Positions 30,847 to 36,451 of a DNA stretch of 36,451 nucleotides are shown piece after piece. The notes beneath the pieces are model-generated. The model did no database searches and had not been told where the DNA came from. It was given only the letters and a program-made list of their open reading frames with translations. The stretch spans positions 188,421 to 224,871 of the forward strand of contig MNCI01029592.1 in assembly GCA_015680685.1 (NCBI GenBank), in the 5' to 3' direction. The DNA comes from Gnetum montanum (lineage: Eukaryota; Streptophyta; Gnetopsida; Gnetales; Gnetaceae). The first letter of the stretch is position 1, and the number at the start of each line of letters is the position of its first letter. The translations under genes and the position numbers were made by a program.

Positions 30847-32150
30847 CTATACACAAAAACTATAAAATAGGAGGGCACCCAGTGGTTGACTACTGATTTA
30901 GAAAGTAGCCCATTGTGCATGGAACCAGTTGAGAGTCTAACATGTGAATATGTCATGAGCATGGATGAACTTAAGCAAGTTCATCACCAAGTCTCTGATG
31001 ATGCAAATGATGATACCTATTGGGGAGAGTTGGAAATCTCTAAGAACTTCAAGTAATAGCCCCTTGAATTAAAAATGTTACCAGCTAGAATGGAATTTTT
31101 ATTTTTGAAAAATAAGAAGCTGGTTATAATCAATGCAAGACTTGCTATAGAACAAAAAGAGAGGCTATTGAAAGTAGTTAAAATATTGTCAACGACTTTT
31201 TCTTGGACATATTCTAAACTCACAGGGATTGATCCTAGGATATGCTAGCATCACATTTATACTGATTGACCATGATGCCAAAATGATAGCCATAGAGGAA
31301 GTTGAATCCCAAATTGAAGAAAATTTCCAAGGAGGAAATCGAAAAACTTCAAGGTGGGATTCATTTATCCCATTGTGGATAGCAAGTGGATTAGTCCACT
31401 TGTAATTGTACTAAAGAAAGGTGGTAAGTGGTGGGTCTACATTGATTTTAGGCTACTGAATATAGCAACATTCAAGGATCACTTTCTGTTACCATTTGTT
31501 GACTAGTTGCTTGACACAATATCAGGGCATTACTACTATAGCTTCCTAGATGGTTATAATGGCTATAACCAAATCCAAATTGCATTAGAGGACCAAGCAA
31601 AGACAATGTTCACAAGTCCCTAGGGAACTTTTGCATATTGTATGATGCCATTTCATCTATGCAATTCTCCTACCACATTTTAACGCCTGGTCCTGAGCAT
31701 CTTTCAACACCAAATCAGTAGTGGTGTAGAAGTCTTCATGGATGAATTATCCACCTATGGAGCTACATTTGAGCAAGCCCTGGACTACCTTGAGCAAGTA
31801 CTGAAATGGTGTGTTGAAACTAACTTATGGCTCAATTGGCAGAAGAGTCATCTCATGGTCTAAGAGGGCATTATACTGGGGCATAAAATATCACAAGCAA
31901 GAATTGAGGTAGACCCTAAAAAACAGAGGTCATCCAAGGAATAACCCACTAACCAGAAACATTTAAAGATGTTTGGTCATTCCTTGGATACATTGGCTAC
32001 TATTGGTGATTCATAGAAAATTTCTCTAAGATCACAAAACCATTAGTTGAACTAATAAAAAAAGATGCTCCTTTTGTCTAGACCCCAAAATGTGAAAAAA
32101 CATTCCAGCAATTGAAAGAAGGGCTTGTGGAAACTCCAATTCTACAAGTA
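30847..32150 (+). pseudogene. E4 reverse transcriptase, second catalytic Asp changed
   Basis: Linker LCMEPVESLTCEYVMSMDEL, then LELKMLPARMEFLFLKNKK (31063), KLTGIDPRIC (about 31210), then the palm: FIYPIVDSKWISPLVIV (about 31350-31400), FKDHFLLPFVD, YSFLDGYNGYNQIQIALEDQ (about 31535-31590), MMPFHLCNSPTTF. At 31735-31746 the catalytic motif reads FMDE instead of FMDD (GAA for GAC/GAT). The C-terminal part has LNWQKSHLMV.EGIILGHKIS and PEK-type connection SFLGYIGYYW. Frameshifts near 31270-31340 and near 31920. Confidence 0.83.
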
Positions 32151-32535
32151 CCTGATTAGTCTAGATCATTTCACATCATGATAGATGCATCAAATTATGC
32201 TTTGGAAGCTATGTTGATGTAGTTAGATGACAAGAACTATCCATACTACATCCACTACGCTAGCCAAAGCATTGTGGGTGCACAATTGAACTACACCACT
32301 ACAAAAAAATAATTGATGATAGTGGTGTTTGCTCTAGAGAAGTTCAAGCAATATGTGCTTGGATACAAGGTGTTTGTGCACATAGATTACGATGTCATTC
32401 GCTTCCTAATGAACAAACCAATGGTGAGCCCTCATGTCATATGGTAGTTGGTGATCTTCCAGGAATTCAATCTTACAATGATAGATCGAAAGGGCATTGA
32501 GAATGCGATGGCTAATCACTTGTCTCAGTTGTGAT
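32151..32535 (+). pseudogene. E4 RNase H, catalytic residues lost
   Basis: FHIMIDASNYALEAML (Asp at 32184), YIHYASQSIVGAQLNYTTTKK, then TAA at the position of the catalytic Glu, FVHIDYDVIRFLMNKP, and ENAMANHLSQL, where the last Asp (DHLS) is Asn (32514-32516). The domain would be inactive. Its last 60 bases are repeated after an N at 32558. Confidence 0.8.
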
Positions 32536-32621
32536 GGGATGACAAAGAGAAAGAAAGNCTGAGAATGCGATGGCTAATCACTTGTCTTAGTTGTGATGGG
32601 ATGACAAAGAGAAAGAAAGCC
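32498..32621 (+). repeat. 62-bp direct repeat with a single N at 32558
   Basis: 32498-32559 and 32560-32621 are near-identical (one C/T difference at CTTGTCTCAG/CTTGTCTTAG). The only ambiguous base of the window sits at the end of the first unit. E2 and E3 have one copy. Confidence 0.85.
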
Positions 32622-34044
32622 CATTATTTGATACATTTCTTGATGAACTCCTCTTTGCTAGAAGAATAACTAAGAAAATGACCAATGAGCCAAAATGGTA
32701 TGATAACAATCTCACCTATCTTCTCACTTAGAAAATGCCATAAGGGTTGGACCACCAGAGGAAATAATAGTTTCTTCACCAGGTAAAGCACTTCATGAAG
32801 ATCAACAAACATCCCTACAAGGTGTGCACTAATGACCTAGTTCATTGATGTGTCCTTGATGTTGATCAATTGCACGTTCTCTAAGATGCTCATGAAGGTC
32901 CTTGTGGAGGACACTATGTTGGGAGATGCATGACCATTAAAATCTTGATGGTAGGGTACTATTGGCCAACACTCTTTAGGGATGCTCACCATTTCATCCT
33001 CTCTTGTGGATGATGCCAATGAGATGGTGGAATGACTACTCGAATGGAGGGACCTCAACAATGGATTTACCCACTAGAACCATTTGACATCTAGGGAATT
33101 GATTTCATGGGTCCCATCACACCCATCTCAAATTGAAAGGCATACATCATAGTCACTATTGACTAGATTACTAAATGGGAAAAAGCAACAGCCGTCATTG
33201 ACTATACATCTGCTACTATTGCTCGGTTTGTACAACAAAACATTGTAAATAGGTTTGGTGTGCCACATGCATTAATTTTTAACAATGGATCATTTTACAA
33301 GCACTACTTTTTGGAATTTCATGCAACATTTAGGGGTTGAACACAAACTCACAACACCTTACCATCCCCAAGCTAATGGTCAAGTTGAGGTTACCAATAG
33401 GGAAATCACACGAATACTAGTAAAAACTATAAAAAAGTATAGGAAAGATTGGAGCATAAAACTAAATGATGTCCTTTGGGTCTACTTCTCAACTTGGAAA
33501 CTTCCTATAGGCTACTCTCCCTATGAGCTTATGTATGACAAACTACCAACACTTCCTACTCAATCTTAACTCTGTACACTGTCAATGGCATGTGACCTTG
33601 ATGGTGAATTAAGTTTAGCCTGAAAGAAAAGACTAATGAATCTCAGCCTACTAGATGAAAACTAATCAGTAGCCTTATCATCTAACCAGTTGCACAAGGC
33701 CTATAAAAAAAAAGTGTCATGGCTTGAAAATTAGAAAACTTAAATTTCAATTGAGAGATAAGGTTCTTTACTAGAACCCCACACACGTACCTCAACGAAC
33801 TAAGTTCCAAATGTTGTGGGAAGGACCTTACATTATTTATGAAAATTTTCCTTTTAGGGCCATGATGATATATAAACCTGAGAGCCCAAAAAAGAAATAT
33901 CTGGGCAACATCCAACAAATTAAACCTTTCCATAAGCATACACCAGCTAATACAATAAGCACCTTATCCGATGGACAACCATGCTCCATATTTTGGATCT
34001 CCCCCTTTCAACTTAGTCATGAGAGAGATGGCCAACCATGCTAA
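32622..34044 (+). pseudogene. E4 integrase with GPY-type end
   Basis: FLDELLFARRITKKM start, then EDAHEGPCGGHYVG (both His) and LSCG.CQ.DGG with both zinc Cys kept. First catalytic Asp intact in GIDFMGPI (33101-33103); second is Asn in LIFNNGS (33281-33283), with a one-base loss just after; Glu intact in GQVEVTNREI (33387-33389). The open frame 33285-33569 covers FMQHLGVEHKL.TPYHPQANGQ to LPIGYSPYELMYDKL. The final open frame 33811-34044 holds LWEGPYIIYENFPF, KPFHKH and ends at the TAA at 34042, as in E2 and E3. Frame changes near 33280 and 33710. Confidence 0.83.
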
Positions 34045-35640
34045 CCATTCAAGTAGCTCCTTAGTTTTTTAACTTTTTTTTTACACATTTTTCATTTTAC
34101 AACTTTTTTCTACATGTTCTTTGTTTTACATCTTTTTGTTTTTATGTTATTAATATTTTCTAATTTTTGTTTTCATCATTGTTAGCACATTTGATATTTC
34201 TTGAATAATTTACACTTTCTTCTATATTTTCTTTTATTTAACTTTTTGTTAATAAGTGCTAGGTAAATTGGTAGTGTGTTACTTGATGGTGGTATGTATT
34301 ATTTTTGTTATTTGATTGTTAGTGTCTAGTTTCTAGCTTTGAATTTCATTACAAATATTTAGGACATGGTTTCTTTTCATGTAATAGGTAGTGAGTCCAC
34401 AACATCCACCCATCCACACACTCTATGGTTTTTCTTATTTTGGAAACATGTAGTCCCTTTTTCACTAATAAAACTTTAATAAATTTGTAACTTTGGTAGC
34501 TTCTAGAATTGGGAAGGATTTAAAGGTTTGAATAGGGTGTAGCTTCAAGGGGATTCAATATTCTTTGTACTTTTTTGTTTCCCAAGGTGCATGTTTGTTT
34601 CCATGAATTTCTTACCATTCCATGCCAATCAATAAAGGAAATTGCATAAGTCCTTGCATGGTCAAAAAAAAAAAGTGATGAGAATTCAAAGCACATTCCT
34701 TGGACAAAATAAATGCATGTGTCTTTGCATGGTGTGGTTTTCATTTCAAAAAAATAATGGAAATTCAAAGCACACCCCTTAGATAGAATAAATGGACTAC
34801 AAGCACTGGCTATGAGACTTGTCTCCTCTAACTAAGGCCCTTCCTCACTTTCTACTTCTTCTCTAATTTGGAATGGTGGTTGTTTTGTGGGAGCACTCTT
34901 GTGTCTCAAGGGATGGATTGGTCTTAGAATGTTGGTGGAAAGTCATTGAAAGTGATTAGTTTTGGTTTGGACTAAGGATGGATCCTATCAAGTCATTTAA
35001 TCACAAAATCCACAAGGGACTTCATGTGACTAGAATTAGGAACTCCATTCCACTCTCTTCCTCTTATCCATCTATGCTTTCCATGTTCCACCTCATTGCT
35101 GTTTTCATGTTTTGGTTTGATGTCCTAGTTTGATATGTCAGAATTTTTAGTTAGTTACTTTTGGGTTGTTGCACTTAACTTTCTGTAACCATTAATCATC
35201 CACGAAGCCCATGGACTCTTTGGTTTGAAGATTATGCAAGGGCATAAAATGCCTGTGCTTGCTTTGGGGAGGACCCACTTGAATATCTTTTGGTTGGATT
35301 AGTTAAGTTCTTTACCCTTATATATTTTTACAATCAAATTCTTTCTATTTACCCCATGAATGATATTTAATGGTACATATCTTCACAACAGTTTTCATTG
35401 AATTCTTCTTTTCATTATTGTGAATTCTTATAGCCTCTTCAAATATTTCTTTGTATTGAACTCTTTGAAATTTAATGGACTACTTAATTTAATTAACCCT
35501 ATCTGTCAGTCTTCCTACTAACACTACTCAAGGAACCAATCAATCACAATCACAACCTAGCTGAGTGTAAGCACCAATGAGACAAGGCATTTAATCACTA
35601 TGTGTTACACATTACATACCAATTCATGATCCTATTATGA
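34045..35640 (+). other. E4 non-coding spacer
   Basis: No supported gene. T-rich tract (34065-34260), GTGAGTCCACAACATCCACCC (34391), AGGGTGTAGCTTCAAGGGGATT (34534), two copies of CTTTGCATGGTGTGG-type units with A-rich runs and AATTCAAAGCACA (34652-34773), CTACAAGCACTGGCTATGAGACT (34795), CACAAGGGACTTCATGTGAC (35011), GGGGAGGACCCACTTGAATATC (35266). The same order as in E2 and E3. Confidence 0.65.
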
Positions 35641-35965
35641 TTACAATGGGGAGCATGGACTGGAAGTGGGACTATTTTCACCAAGGATTATGCAGTAAGA
35701 CCATACAATGAGGATTGTTCATGATTGAAGGATCTCTTCTCTCTCTCTCATCATCCTACTACCAAGAGGTGTTGGATGTCAATATTCTCCAAGGAATTCA
35801 CTCCTCTTTTCATGAACACCCAATGTTGTAAAAATTGTAATTTTGTACACTTGGGCACTTAAAATTTGTATGTCTATTTCATCTAAGTTAGTTTGTCATG
35901 CCAATCAATAATCCCATACCTACATAATATGTTATATTATAAAGAACTTGTTCCTTCTCTTCTTC
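35641..35965 (+). other. E4 short 3' segment replacing the long 3' ORF
   Basis: Aligned with 13421-13612 of E2. The acceptor AG is lost here (GATTACAA for GATTGTAG). The ATG at 35654 begins MDWKWDYFHQG, weakly matched in E2 (MD.RRDYLHKE), and is cut by TGA after 18 codons. After that, TTGTAATTTTGTACACTTGGGCACTT resembles the segment after the E3 3' ORF (24178-24212), showing that the long ORF is missing as a block. Confidence 0.5.
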
Positions 35966-36000
35966 ACTCGAGGACAAGTTATCATTTAGTTGTGGGGGTA
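35966..36000 (+). other. Polypurine tract and upstream box, E4
   Basis: ACTCGAGGACAAGTTATC, then TTAGTTGTGGGGGTA, abutting the LTR start TGATAAATCA at 36001. Confidence 0.85.
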
Positions 36001-36400
36001 TGATAAATCATTATTTTGTGTCGGCTATAATTTTGGGGCCACAATGTCATGTAGACAACATTGGGGTTTGGATTTGACATTGGGGTATATTCCCCAAGTC
36101 TATAAATACCATGCCTAGGCTTCCTTTTTGAGTTAGCTTTTTTAAATAGTTTTAGTTTTTAGTTTTTAAGCAAGGTAGCAAAGCTCTTACTGTTTCTTCT
36201 TCCTAAAGTTAGAATATTTTCTGAGTTCCCACAAAAGGAATCCAAAGTTTGTACGATTCTTTGTTTGAGCACTAACATACTTGAGTGCAGCAATGTGATG
36301 GGAATAAAACGAAGTTTTTTAGCAATCCTTGCAGCACTGAGAATAGCTTAATATTTTATTTATTGCATTTTACTTTCTTGATCTTTATTTTAATGCATTT
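36001..36400 (+). repeat. 3' LTR of E4, first 400 bases
   Basis: TGATAAATCATTATTTTGTG start, TATAAATA at 36101, AATAAA at 36303, parallel to 26766-27150. The homology stops at TAATGCATTT (36400), where a minus-strand LTR begins; the U5 half is displaced out of the window. Confidence 0.88.
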
Positions 36401-36451
36401 TGATGAGTGGCGAGGTACCCCTACACTCAACCATATGAAACGAGCGTCGCA
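36401..36451 (-). mobile_element. end of a minus-strand E1-type LTR inserted in the E4 3' LTR
   Basis: TGATGAGTGGCGAGGTACCCCTACACTCAACCAT is the exact reverse complement of the last 34 bases of the E1 LTR (6541-6574). It begins inside the E4 3' LTR, so a related element inserted here in the opposite direction. The expected 5-bp target duplication is probably CATTT (36396-36400). Confidence 0.85.

Larger units (their letters stand above)
26766..36400 (+). mobile_element. E4: nearly complete Athila-like Ty3/gypsy element
   Basis: 5' LTR (26766-27595), primer site (27597), leader, gag (27756), protease, Cys-rich module, RT, RNase H, integrase (stop at 34042), spacer, short 3' segment, polypurine tract (35966-36000) and the first 400 bases of the 3' LTR, which is interrupted at 36401. 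It lacks the long 3' ORF of E1 and E3. The two LTRs are clearly homologous but diverged by many scattered substitutions and U3 indels, so the insertion is old. The left flank is ATAGA; the matching right duplicate lies outside the window. Confidence 0.88.

Noticed and set aside
1-36451. Host protein genes, tRNA, rRNA or CRISPR arrays
   Set aside because: No motif, cloverleaf or regularly spaced repeat array supports any; every recognisable coding segment belongs to the retroelements.

Overview
The window looks like plant heterochromatin built almost entirely of decayed LTR retrotransposons. I see no host protein gene, tRNA, rRNA or CRISPR array. The polyprotein remnants (retropepsin DSG, reverse transcriptase FMDD, RNase H, HHCC/DDE integrase with a GPY-type end, no chromodomain), the primer site resembling the tRNA-Asp type, and the long spacer with an extra 3' reading frame all point to Ty3/gypsy (Metaviridae) elements of the Athila/Tat branch, which is confined to plants. 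The species cannot be named from this; a large-genome seed plant fits. Names E1-E4 below are mine.

Layout. E1 (1-6574): a gag linker fragment, no protease-to-integrase part, a spacer containing a foreign LTR-like insert, a 2.8 kb 3' reading frame (plant-transposon-like domain plus coiled coils), a polypurine tract and a 3' LTR. 6575-7010: unassigned sequence rich in AGATGTCTT/AAGACATCT motifs. E2 (about 7011-13612): gag C-terminus to integrase plus spacer, with no LTR at either end. E3 (13624-25232): starts directly at a gag ATG with no 5' LTR, then gag, protease, RT, RNase H, integrase, spacer, the same 3' reading frame, polypurine tract and 3' LTR. 25233-25521: the 3' third of another LTR. 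25522-26765: non-element or antisense LTR-like sequence with inverted repeats. E4 (26766-36400): the most complete copy, with 5' LTR, primer site, gag-pol, spacer, polypurine tract and a 3' LTR that is broken at 36401 by the end of a minus-strand LTR of the E1 type.

How the parts relate. In an active ancestor the LTR would drive one transcript for Gag-Pol. A conserved acceptor-like site just before the 3' frame suggests that this frame was expressed from a spliced transcript. E1 and E3 carry it; E2 and E4 have only about 200-350 bp in its place, so two structural subtypes of one family lie side by side. All copies are dead: most stops are TAG, TGA or TAA at former Gln, Arg or Trp codons, and several catalytic acids have changed by G-to-A, as expected from deamination of methylated cytosines.

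Most worth a second look: a 38-residue cysteine module with exactly conserved spacing between protease and RT in E2, E3 and E4; the probably spliced 3' ORF; a 22-bp palindromic GATATC module in the U3 of several LTR-like sequences; an LTR-less junction between E2 and E3; and a single N flanked by a 62-bp repeat, probably an assembly fault. Element boundaries without LTR ends are by eye and may be off by tens of bases.
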